The position numbers were made by a program, and so were the translations under genes. Shown here piece after piece: positions 44,353 through 52,022 of a stretch of DNA of 63,193 nt; within the stretch, counting starts at the first letter, position 1, and every line of letters begins with the position of its first letter. This stretch comes from an uncultured Pelagibacteraceae bacterium (GTDB lineage: Bacteria > Pseudomonadota > Alphaproteobacteria > Pelagibacterales > Pelagibacteraceae). The DNA lies in NCBI GenBank assembly GCA_902545035.1, contig CACCEJ010000006.1, forward strand, positions 1-63,193, given 5' to 3'. Under the pieces are notes generated by a model. That model searched no databases. It had not been told where the DNA came from and saw only the letters and a list, made by a program, of their open reading frames with translations.

Positions 44353-45269
44353 TGGGAATTTTTGAAAAGTTTAAATTTGGTTTTAAAAAAAGTGCAGAGA
44401 ATATTAAGTCTGGTCTAAGGGAAATAATTGTCAAAAAAGAAATAGATGACGACACATTAAATAAAATTGAGGAATTTTTAATAAGTTCAGATGTTGGTAT
44501 TGATGCTGCGTCTGAAATTAAAAGTATAATTGCTGAAAAAAAGATTGATCCAAATAACGAAACCGTTGATGAAATTAATTTAATATTAAAGAATTATATT
44601 CTTGAGCTGATGAGACCATTAGAAAGAAAAGATTTTTTTGAAAATAAAGAAAAGTTAAATATTACTTTAGTATCTGGTGTTAATGGGGTTGGAAAGACAA
44701 CAACGATTGGAAAAATTGGACAAATTTTTAAAAATAATGGATCTGAAGTATTATTTTCTGCTTGCGATACTTTTAGGGCAGCTGCTATAGAACAACTTGA
44801 GGCTTGGTCAGGCAAAGTTGGTGTCCCAATAGTAAAATCTGATCCGGGTTCTGACCCAGCATCTGTCGCATATAAATCGATAGAATACGCTAAAAACAAC
44901 AATATTAAGCGTGTATTGATTGATACCGCTGGAAGACTGCAAAATAAGAAAAATTTGATGGATGAATTTAAAAAAATAGCAAAAGTAATAAAAAAAACTG
45001 ATGAAACTGCTCCTCATGATGTTGTTTTGGTCTTAGATGCAACATCTGGACAAAATATAATAAATCAACTTGAAGAATTTAATAAAATTATAAAAATTAC
45101 AGGTTTAATTATGACAAAACTTGATGGAACAGCAAAAGGTGGGGTACTAATTGCAATTTCAAAAAAATATAAAGTTCCAATTTTGGGTCTCGGCCTTGGA
45201 GAAAAAGAAGATGACTTACAAATTTTTAATGCAGAACAATTCGCTGATGCTTTTACTCAATTTAATTAA
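44352..45269 (+). CDS. ftsY: SRP receptor FtsY (short form)
   Basis: FtsY is the membrane-associated GTPase partner of Ffh. The N domain starts near residue 5 and the G domain has VSGVNGVGKTTTIGKI near 103-118, CDTFRAAAIEQLEAW near 137, DTAGRLQNKKNLMDE near 193, and TKLDGTAKGG near 256. At 305 residues it lacks the long acidic A domain of E. coli FtsY, which is common in alphaproteobacteria. It is divergent from its partner ffh on the other side of dapF. Its end overlaps the convergent unknown gene by 8 bases. Confidence 0.96.
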   Translation: MGIFEKFKFGFKKSAENIKSGLREIIVKKEIDDDTLNKIEEFLISSDVGIDAASEIKSIIAEKKIDPNNETVDEINLILKNYILELMRPLERKDFFENKEKLNITLVSGVNGVGKTTTIGKIGQIFKNNGSEVLFSACDTFRAAAIEQLEAWSGKVGVPIVKSDPGSDPASVAYKSIEYAKNNNIKRVLIDTAGRLQNKKNLMDEFKKIAKVIKKTDETAPHDVVLVLDATSGQNIINQLEEFNKIIKITGLIMTKLDGTAKGGVLIAISKKYKVPILGLGLGEKEDDLQIFNAEQFADAFTQFN

Positions 45270-45822
45270 TTAAATTTTTAGAAATTAAAGGTTTTTCAAT
45301 AGAACATTCAAAATTATTCTTATTTGTTTTATATCCACAAATCTCTGCGTAGCTCGAAATAATAAAATTTAATTTACCATTACTAGAAAATTTTTTTAAA
45401 TTTTTAGTTTCAATATTATATTGTAAATTTTGATAAAAATTTTTTTTACCACTAACTAGAATGAGAGTATTATTATCCTTCATTAAGTAATAAGCAAAGT
45501 CCTCTGGAAAAACTGGATAGGAATAATTTTTTACAAGTTTTTTTACTTTTTTTGGAAACCACTCGTAAGTTAGTAATGGGTGATCTTCTTTTGAAGTATG
45601 GTTGTAAATATATAAATCTTGTGGATAATCATTAATATAATTTGTTTCTTCTCCTTTTGCTAAAATAGCTTTATTTCTAGTTTTAAAATATAAGGTGAAT
45701 TTATCATTATATGATTTCATTTTTCCAATATAAAAATATTTATTTCTAGTTTCACTACTAATTTCTGCATAAGAAATATTTGAAATAAAAATTATAAGTA
45801 TTATAGATAAAATTCTTGTCAT
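45262..45822 (-). CDS. Small exported protein of unknown function
   Basis: The product is 186 residues with a clear Sec signal: a positive start (MTR), a hydrophobic stretch at about 4-14, and SYAEI, giving cleavage after residue 19. The mature part is rich in Tyr, Lys and Asn and has no motif I recognise. Two cysteines near the C-terminus (CGYKTNKNNFEC) are spaced so they could form a disulfide in the periplasm. It is in the same direction as the downstream end of the hydrolase gene, separated by 49 bases, but no shared role is apparent. Confidence 0.75.
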   Translation of the reverse strand: MTRILSIILIIFISNISYAEISSETRNKYFYIGKMKSYNDKFTLYFKTRNKAILAKGEETNYINDYPQDLYIYNHTSKEDHPLLTYEWFPKKVKKLVKNYSYPVFPEDFAYYLMKDNNTLILVSGKKNFYQNLQYNIETKNLKKFSSNGKLNFIISSYAEICGYKTNKNNFECSIEKPLISKNLIN

Positions 45823-45871
45823 ATGAGATTTAACATAAATAAAGTTGATTAATTTTTGTTTGAATTGTGTC

Positions 45872-46684
45872 TTAATTTAAATCTTTAATAAACAACTCAA
45901 TTGAATTAATAAGATTTTTATTAAAATCCATCATATGATCGTCATTTTCAACAAAAAAACTTGATTTTTCTCCATTAAACTTGGTAAAAATTTCTTTTCC
46001 CATTTTAAATGGAACGATTTTATCTCTCATACCGTGCATAACAAGTATTGGAGCAGAGTTATTGTTCAATTTACTAATTGAATTGTATTTATCTTTTAAC
46101 AAATATTTAACCGGTAAATATGGATAATAACTTTTTGCTAATGTTTCCATAGATGTAAAGGGAGACTCCAATATCACACCACTAAACGAATAATCTTTCG
46201 CAAGGTTAAGTGCGATAGCTGTACCCAACGATTCTCCATACAGTATTATATTTTTATCTGCTATTTTCTTTGAATTTAGCCATTTCTTTGCTGCTAAAGC
46301 ATCATCATAAAGACCAATTTCTGAAGGATTTCCATCATTTCCACTAAATCCCCTGTAAGCAAATATCAAATAGTTAACATTCATTTTTGAGAATTCATTT
46401 AATTTATAAATACGATTATCAAGTTTGCCAGCATTTCCATGAAAAAATAGTATGGTCTTATAATTTTGGTTCTTTTGAAAATGCCAACCAACTAATCTAC
46501 TTTCTGAGTTAATATAAATCTTTTCAATTTTGTGATTTAAGGGACCTTCATCTAAATAATTATTTTCCCCTGGATGATAAAGTAGATTTCTCTGGTAAAA
46601 GTAAATGAAAATACAAATAATAATATAAATTAGTGGTATTAAAAAAAGAAATTTGGATAATGTCATTTTAAAATTAATTCTCAT
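45872..46684 (-). CDS. Membrane-anchored alpha/beta hydrolase (Bem46/ABHD13-like)
   Basis: The 270-residue protein has one N-terminal membrane helix (about residues 10-29) followed by YQRNLLYHPG, which matches the start of Bem46/ABHD13-type serine hydrolases. Core features are FFHGNAGKL near 78-86 (oxyanion region), the nucleophile elbow YGESLGTAIAL near 150, an acidic residue in VMHGMRDKIVPF near 215, and a late catalytic His in DDHMMDF near 248. The substrate is unknown; short acyl esters are usual. The start at codon 7 (46666) would remove the 11-base overlap with the MFS gene. Confidence 0.82.
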   Translation of the reverse strand: MRINFKMTLSKFLFLIPLIYIIICIFIYFYQRNLLYHPGENNYLDEGPLNHKIEKIYINSESRLVGWHFQKNQNYKTILFFHGNAGKLDNRIYKLNEFSKMNVNYLIFAYRGFSGNDGNPSEIGLYDDALAAKKWLNSKKIADKNIILYGESLGTAIALNLAKDYSFSGVILESPFTSMETLAKSYYPYLPVKYLLKDKYNSISKLNNNSAPILVMHGMRDKIVPFKMGKEIFTKFNGEKSSFFVENDDHMMDFNKNLINSIELFIKDLN

Positions 46685-47885
46685 TTTTATTAAAATAAAT
46701 AAAAAACAGATAGCTAAAAATACATAAAATTAAGAATATAGAGAAGGAAATCTTATAGCTTGTGACTGTGTTTGCACCCATATTTTTAGAAAGATCAATT
46801 AATAATCCAATTCCCCATTGTACAAAAAATGTTCCTGAATGAATAAATACATTTATAGAGGTTAATGATTTTCCAGCAAGATTTTGAGGAAAACTTAAGG
46901 CTAAGGCAGGTTGAGTTAAAGATAAAACAATTGACGATAAAATATAAAGAGTAAACATTATAGCCCCTGCATTTTGGCCCATTATTATTATAGAAAATAA
47001 AACAACATAACTTATTGGCAAACCAATCTTTACAATCTTTATGCTGTCAATGCCTAGGGATGAAAATTTTGGTAAAATATATCCCCAAAACATAAATGCA
47101 AATAACATTGTTATATTTATCCAAAACAAGCCTGTAGCACTATCAAGTGGAGAATAACCTGCAACATTTAACATCCAAGGACCTGCCCATAAAGTTTGGA
47201 CTGCTTGAACGCCTCCGTAATTTAAAAAACATAGTGGAATTAAACTTATGAAAAATTTATTTTTCCATACATCCGAAAGATTTCCTTTCTCCTGAGTTAT
47301 TGTATTTTTAGGATTATTATTCCAAGATGGGATAAAAACTAAAATTAAAATAATACTTAATAAAATCAAAATTGAAATTAAAAGAAAAATAGACCTCCAG
47401 CCGATCATCGGTAGTAAAATTTGTACTGGTAATGTTGAAATTACAAAACCAAAACTTGCTACCATCAACATCCATGAATTTGCTCTTTGCTGATATTTTT
47501 CTTCAAACCAAACACGATAACCAGTCAAAGGTCCCATTAGACATGCTGCAACACCAACACCAATAAAAAATCTAGAAATTAACAATCCTGTAAAACTTTT
47601 TGCAAATGCAAAAGAAATGGTACTAATCAGAGCTATCAATAAAAGATATGCTACGACTTTTTTTGGGCCATACTTATCAAGAAGTAAACCTGCTGGTATT
47701 TGCATTAATGAAAATCCTAAAAAATAACCACCTGCTAGCAGCCCAAGGTTACCCGCTGATAAATCAAATTCACTTGTTAGAACTGGAGTGAGTGTGGCAG
47801 TAATTGATCTTAATAAATTAGAAATAAAAAAGCCAAAGGCAAATACACAAAAAATTAAAATACTTTTATTTGCTTTACTAATCAT
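46674..47885 (-). CDS. Major facilitator superfamily transporter
   Basis: The product has 403 residues and about 12 predicted membrane helices. The loop 2-3 motif GLLLDKYGPKKVVAYLL near 67-83 and ISRFFIGVGVAACLMGPLTGYR near 108-129 are MFS signatures. Alphaproteobacterial sets of this type are often annotated as anion or organic acid carriers, but the substrate cannot be told here. The divergent ggt-like gene starts only 27 bases away, so its promoter must overlap that start. It is followed by, and overlaps, the hydrolase gene. Confidence 0.85.
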   Translation of the reverse strand: MISKANKSILIFCVFAFGFFISNLLRSITATLTPVLTSEFDLSAGNLGLLAGGYFLGFSLMQIPAGLLLDKYGPKKVVAYLLLIALISTISFAFAKSFTGLLISRFFIGVGVAACLMGPLTGYRVWFEEKYQQRANSWMLMVASFGFVISTLPVQILLPMIGWRSIFLLISILILLSIILILVFIPSWNNNPKNTITQEKGNLSDVWKNKFFISLIPLCFLNYGGVQAVQTLWAGPWMLNVAGYSPLDSATGLFWINITMLFAFMFWGYILPKFSSLGIDSIKIVKIGLPISYVVLFSIIIMGQNAGAIMFTLYILSSIVLSLTQPALALSFPQNLAGKSLTSINVFIHSGTFFVQWGIGLLIDLSKNMGANTVTSYKISFSIFLILCIFSYLFFIYFNKNEN

Positions 47886-47911
47886 TTATATCTCTCTACT
47901 TAATCATTACT

Positions 47912-49495
47912 ATGAATAATCAATCAACAAAAGATAAAGATGCACGATCGTCGAATGCAATGGCAGCGACTTCTCATCCATTGGCCACTGAAGAAGCATT
48001 AAAAATACTTAAAATGGGAGGAAATGCAGTGGATGCCTCTATTGCTGCTTCAATTGTTTTATCAGTTGTTGAACCTAACGCAACAAGTATCGGTGGTGAT
48101 TGTTTTGCAATTGTTAAAATGAATAATAAAGATGCAGTATCTTTTAATGGATCTGGTTTGGCTCCAGAAAAATTAAATTATGATTTCTTTAAGGAAAAAA
48201 ATATAGATAAAATTGGATTAACAAGTCCTCATTCGGTAACTATACCTGGAGCAGTTCATGCTTGGGAAACTATCCATAAAGAATTTGGCAAACTTGATTT
48301 TGAACAATTATTTTCAGGAGCAATTGATATTGCAAAAGATGGTCATAAAATTTCTAAAGTAGTATCGCAAGCTTGGCATAACAGTTTAAATAAAATTAAT
48401 GGAAATGAGAATTCAAAAAAAATTTTTTTAAAAGATGGTCGTACATATCAAGAAAATGAATTAATGAAAAATATTGCGTTGGGAGAAACGCTTGAGGCAA
48501 TTAGTAAAAAAGGAAGTAAAGAATTTTATGAAGGTGAAACTGCAAAAGATATAATTGAAAGTTTAAATGAATTAGGAGGCGTTCATACTTTTGAAGATTT
48601 TTCTAAGCAGAAAACAATAAGATCAGAAACTATCAAATCTTTATATAAAGGTGATTTTATTCATCAATGCCCACCTAATGGACCTGGTGTTACGGTATTA
48701 GTTATGATGAAATTATTAGAAAGACTTAACATTCAAAACTATAAATTCAACAGCGTAGAAAGATTTCATCTTGAAGCAGAAGTTACAAAACAAGCCTATA
48801 AAGTTAAAGAAACAAGTTTGGGTGATCCAAGTTTTGCAAATATTAATTTGGATGAAATTTTAAGTGATAAAAATATTGAAGATATTTTTAATAAAATTAA
48901 TCTAAATTCATGCGGTGATGTTGGTGACTTAAATATTCCAGCTCACCCAGAGACAATTTATCTAACAGTAGTAGATAAAGACTTAAATAGCGTATCAATA
49001 ATCAATTCTGTTTGTTATGTTTTTGGATCAGGGATTACAACAAATAAAAGTGGAATACTTTTGCATAATAGAGGTACAAATTTCAGAGTAGAGCATGGAC
49101 ACCCTAACTGTATTGCTGGCTTAAAAAGACCATTGCATACTATTATTCCAGGTATGGTCATTGATAAAGATAACAACGCAACCTTAAGCTATGGTGTTAT
49201 GGGTGGTCAATATCAACCAGTCGGACAAGTTCATGTTTTAAATAATATGATTGATTATGGGATGGGACCGCAAGAAGCTTTAAGCTTTCCTAGAGCATTT
49301 CATTTTAATAATATTTATAAGCTCGAAAAAACTGTTGATAAAGAGATTTTTGATGGTCTTAAAGAAGTAGGTCACAATGTAGAATATATTGATGGTACAC
49401 ATGGTGGAGGGCAAGCAATAAAAATTAATAGAAGCGAAGGTGATCTATTAGGTGGATCAGATCCTAGAAAAGATGGGTACGCAAAAGGATATTAG
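47912..49495 (+). CDS. Cytosolic GGT-like Ntn hydrolase (YwrD/HpxW type)
   Basis: The protein is a gamma-glutamyltransferase-family proenzyme of 527 residues. The N-terminal part has MAATSHPLATEEALKIL, GGNAVDASIAASIVLSV and IGGDCFA, a large-subunit pattern. The self-cleavage site lies before the Thr in HPETIYLTVVD near 340, aligned with E. coli GGT Thr391. The small subunit has FGSGITTNKSGILLHNRGTNF-type motifs (shown in part) and VMGGQYQPVGQ. There is no signal peptide, unlike periplasmic GGT. The family also includes oxamate amidohydrolase (HpxW) and glutaryl acylases. The next gene, an oxalate-CoA-ligase-like enzyme, makes an oxamate or related amide substrate worth testing (inference). 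Confidence 0.85.
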   Translation: MNNQSTKDKDARSSNAMAATSHPLATEEALKILKMGGNAVDASIAASIVLSVVEPNATSIGGDCFAIVKMNNKDAVSFNGSGLAPEKLNYDFFKEKNIDKIGLTSPHSVTIPGAVHAWETIHKEFGKLDFEQLFSGAIDIAKDGHKISKVVSQAWHNSLNKINGNENSKKIFLKDGRTYQENELMKNIALGETLEAISKKGSKEFYEGETAKDIIESLNELGGVHTFEDFSKQKTIRSETIKSLYKGDFIHQCPPNGPGVTVLVMMKLLERLNIQNYKFNSVERFHLEAEVTKQAYKVKETSLGDPSFANINLDEILSDKNIEDIFNKINLNSCGDVGDLNIPAHPETIYLTVVDKDLNSVSIINSVCYVFGSGITTNKSGILLHNRGTNFRVEHGHPNCIAGLKRPLHTIIPGMVIDKDNNATLSYGVMGGQYQPVGQVHVLNNMIDYGMGPQEALSFPRAFHFNNIYKLEKTVDKEIFDGLKEVGHNVEYIDGTHGGGQAIKINRSEGDLLGGSDPRKDGYAKGY

Positions 49496-49497
49496 AA

Positions 49498-51006
49498 GTG
49501 TCAAAAAGAATTGTTAAAAACATTTTTGAAAATAGTGAAAATGATAAAATTGCAATTTCGTCTGAAAACAATTCAAAAGTTAGTTACAGAGATTTAAAAA
49601 TATTTGTTGAAGATATTTCAAAACAATTATCAGGAAATGGTATATCTAATAAAGATAGAGCCGCAATAGTTCTACCGAATGGACCATCTATGGCCACTAG
49701 TTTCTTAGGAATTTCAAGTTACATGTCTGCTGCTCCTCTTAATCCATCATATAAATCAGAAGAGTATGAGTTTTATCTTAAGGATTTAAATCCTAAAATA
49801 ATTATTGTTGAAAAAAATTCAAATAATCCGTCAGTAGAAGTTGCAAAAAAATTAAATATAGAAATTTGTGAATTGAAAATCCATAAAGATCAACCTGAAG
49901 GTTTATTTGATTTGTTTGTTAACAAAAGTAATTATTCATCCCCAAATGAAAATGATGAGGCTTTGGTCCTGCATACTTCAGGAACTACCTCAAGGCCAAA
50001 AATTGTGCCGTTATCTAATAATAATATTTATTCATCTTCTGAAAATATTTCAAAAAGTTTAAGTCTTACAGATAATGATCATTGTTTAAATATTATGCCA
50101 TTATTTCATATTCATGGACTTATAGCAGTTTTAGCAACATCAATGAAAGTTGGTGCATCAGTATGTGCCTCTAGCGGTTTTAATGCATTAAAGTTTCTTG
50201 ATTTGGCTAGATTAGAAAAAATTACTTGGTATTCAGGCGTACCAACTATGCATCAAGCAATCTTATTAAGAGCAAATAAAAATAAAGAGGCAGCAAAAAA
50301 CTTAAATTTAAGATTAATTAGATCTTCCTCAGCTTCATTACCTCCTGCTGTATTTAAAGATTTAAATGAAGCATTTAATTGTCCTGTTATTGAAGCATAT
50401 GGGATGACTGAAGCAACGCATCAAATGACGTCAAATCCATTACCACCAAAACAACAAAAAGCAGGATTTGTAGGCCTACCAGCAGGTCCAGAAGTATGTA
50501 TTATGAGTGAAAATGGTGACATGATGAAAAAAGGTGAAGAAGGCGAAGTATGTATAAAGGGTGAAAACGTAACACTTGGCTACGAAAATAATGAAGAAGC
50601 AAACAAAACAAGTTTCACAAATGGTTGGTTTAGAACTGGTGATCAAGGATATTTTGACGAAGACGGATATTTGAAAATTTCAGGAAGATTGAAAGAAATA
50701 ATTAATAAGGGTGGAGAAAAAATATCTCCTTTAGAGGTTGATAATGTTTTAATGGATCATCCATCAATAGACCAAGCTGTATGTTTTGGTTATGAGGATA
50801 AAATGCTTGGTGAAAATATAGCAAGCGCTATAATTATTAAGTCCGGAGAGATGTGTTCAGAAGAAGATGTATTAAAATATGCTCAAGAAAAATTAGCAAA
50901 ATTTAAAATTCCTAAGAAAATTTTTTTTGTAGATGAAATTCCAAAGGGAGCAACTGGTAAGTTACAAAGAAACGTTTTAGCAAAAAAATTTGGTTTAAGT
51001 AGTTAA
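49498..51006 (+). CDS. Acyl-CoA synthetase, oxalate-CoA ligase (AAE3/Pcs60)-like
   Basis: An ANL-family ligase of 502 residues starting at GTG. HTSGTTSRPKIVPLS near 161-175, MPLFHIHGLIA near 198, TWYSGVPTMHQAIL near 238, RSSSASLPP near 275 and AYGMTEATHQMTSNPLPP near 298-315 closely resemble plant AAE3 and yeast Pcs60 oxalyl-CoA synthetases, notably the Ser in SGTTS and the MTEATH-x-M-x-SNPLP block. The catalytic Lys is in KGATGKLQRN near the end. Oxalate activation is the leading guess; other short carboxylates are possible. It sits 2 bases after the GGT-like gene and overlaps the PanE-like gene by one base. Confidence 0.8.
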   Translation: MSKRIVKNIFENSENDKIAISSENNSKVSYRDLKIFVEDISKQLSGNGISNKDRAAIVLPNGPSMATSFLGISSYMSAAPLNPSYKSEEYEFYLKDLNPKIIIVEKNSNNPSVEVAKKLNIEICELKIHKDQPEGLFDLFVNKSNYSSPNENDEALVLHTSGTTSRPKIVPLSNNNIYSSSENISKSLSLTDNDHCLNIMPLFHIHGLIAVLATSMKVGASVCASSGFNALKFLDLARLEKITWYSGVPTMHQAILLRANKNKEAAKNLNLRLIRSSSASLPPAVFKDLNEAFNCPVIEAYGMTEATHQMTSNPLPPKQQKAGFVGLPAGPEVCIMSENGDMMKKGEEGEVCIKGENVTLGYENNEEANKTSFTNGWFRTGDQGYFDEDGYLKISGRLKEIINKGGEKISPLEVDNVLMDHPSIDQAVCFGYEDKMLGENIASAIIIKSGEMCSEEDVLKYAQEKLAKFKIPKKIFFVDEIPKGATGKLQRNVLAKKFGLSS

Positions 51007-52022
51007 TGACAAAAATTTGTATATTTGGTGCAGGATCTATCGGTGGATATTTGGCAGCTTGTTTAAGTAAAACAAATATAGATTTATCTCTTATAGCTAG
51101 AGGACCACACAAAAAAGCGATAGAAGAAAATGGATTGACATTAATTAAAGAGGGTAGGTCTGAAAACTTTAAATTAAAAGTAACCGATGATCCCAAAACA
51201 TTAGATGTACAAGACTATATATTTATTTCTGTAAAGGCTCATGCAATTTCAAATATTGTTGATTCACTAAAAAATATTATTGGAGAAAAAACTTCGATTA
51301 TATCAGCTGTAAATGGCCTTCCTTGGTGGTATTTTTATAAAGCAAATACTGGAACGAATTTAGACAACCATCATATTGATAGTGTGGATCCCGAGGGAAA
51401 AATATGGAAACATTTAGATCCAGCAAAAGCTATTGGTTGTGTTGTTTACCCAGCTGCTGAAATAACCGAACCAGGTGTAATAAAACATAATGGAGGAGAA
51501 AGATTTACACTTGGTGAACCTGATGGATCTAAATCAAAAAGACTTAAACTCATTGCTGATTTACTAATTGCAGGCGGCTTAAAAGCTCCTCAAAAAAGTA
51601 ATTTAAGAGATGAAATTTGGATAAAACTCTGGGGTAATTGCTCATTTAATATTATTAGTGCTCTTTATGATAAAACCTTAGATGAAATTGGAAATGATCC
51701 AGAATTGTTAAAAATAGTAAGAAAATTGATGGAGGAATGCCAACAAGTAGGTGAAAAAATTGGTGTAAAATTTAATGTTTCTATTGATCATAGAATAAAT
51801 GCTGCGATTTCTATTAAGGGTCATAAACCATCAACAACTCAAGATTTACATGCTAAACGTCCATTAGAAATTGATCCAATTATTGGTTCTCTTATTGAAA
51901 TTGGTAACAAAGTTAACATCAAAACTGAAAATTTAAAATCTGAGTACGAAAAATTAAAAACAAAAGCGGAAAATCTTGGTTTATACGAAAGATCAAAATT
52001 AATTGATCAAATCACAAAATAA
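51006..52022 (+). CDS. Ketopantoate reductase-family (PanE/ApbA) dehydrogenase
   Basis: A 338-residue NADP-binding dehydrogenase. GAGSIGGYLAACL at about 8-20 is the nucleotide site, SVKAHA near 75 and NGLPWW near 100 are family blocks, and the C-terminal helical domain has LWGNCSFNIISAL near 210-222 plus an STTQDL-x-x-K/R motif near 280. It is longer than PanE of E. coli (303) and belongs to the broad family used in several 2-oxo acid reductions. Its position in an operon with an oxalate-CoA-ligase-like enzyme argues against a simple pantothenate role (inference). It ends directly at the convergent dctM stop. Confidence 0.78.
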   Translation: MTKICIFGAGSIGGYLAACLSKTNIDLSLIARGPHKKAIEENGLTLIKEGRSENFKLKVTDDPKTLDVQDYIFISVKAHAISNIVDSLKNIIGEKTSIISAVNGLPWWYFYKANTGTNLDNHHIDSVDPEGKIWKHLDPAKAIGCVVYPAAEITEPGVIKHNGGERFTLGEPDGSKSKRLKLIADLLIAGGLKAPQKSNLRDEIWIKLWGNCSFNIISALYDKTLDEIGNDPELLKIVRKLMEECQQVGEKIGVKFNVSIDHRINAAISIKGHKPSTTQDLHAKRPLEIDPIIGSLIEIGNKVNIKTENLKSEYEKLKTKAENLGLYERSKLIDQITK

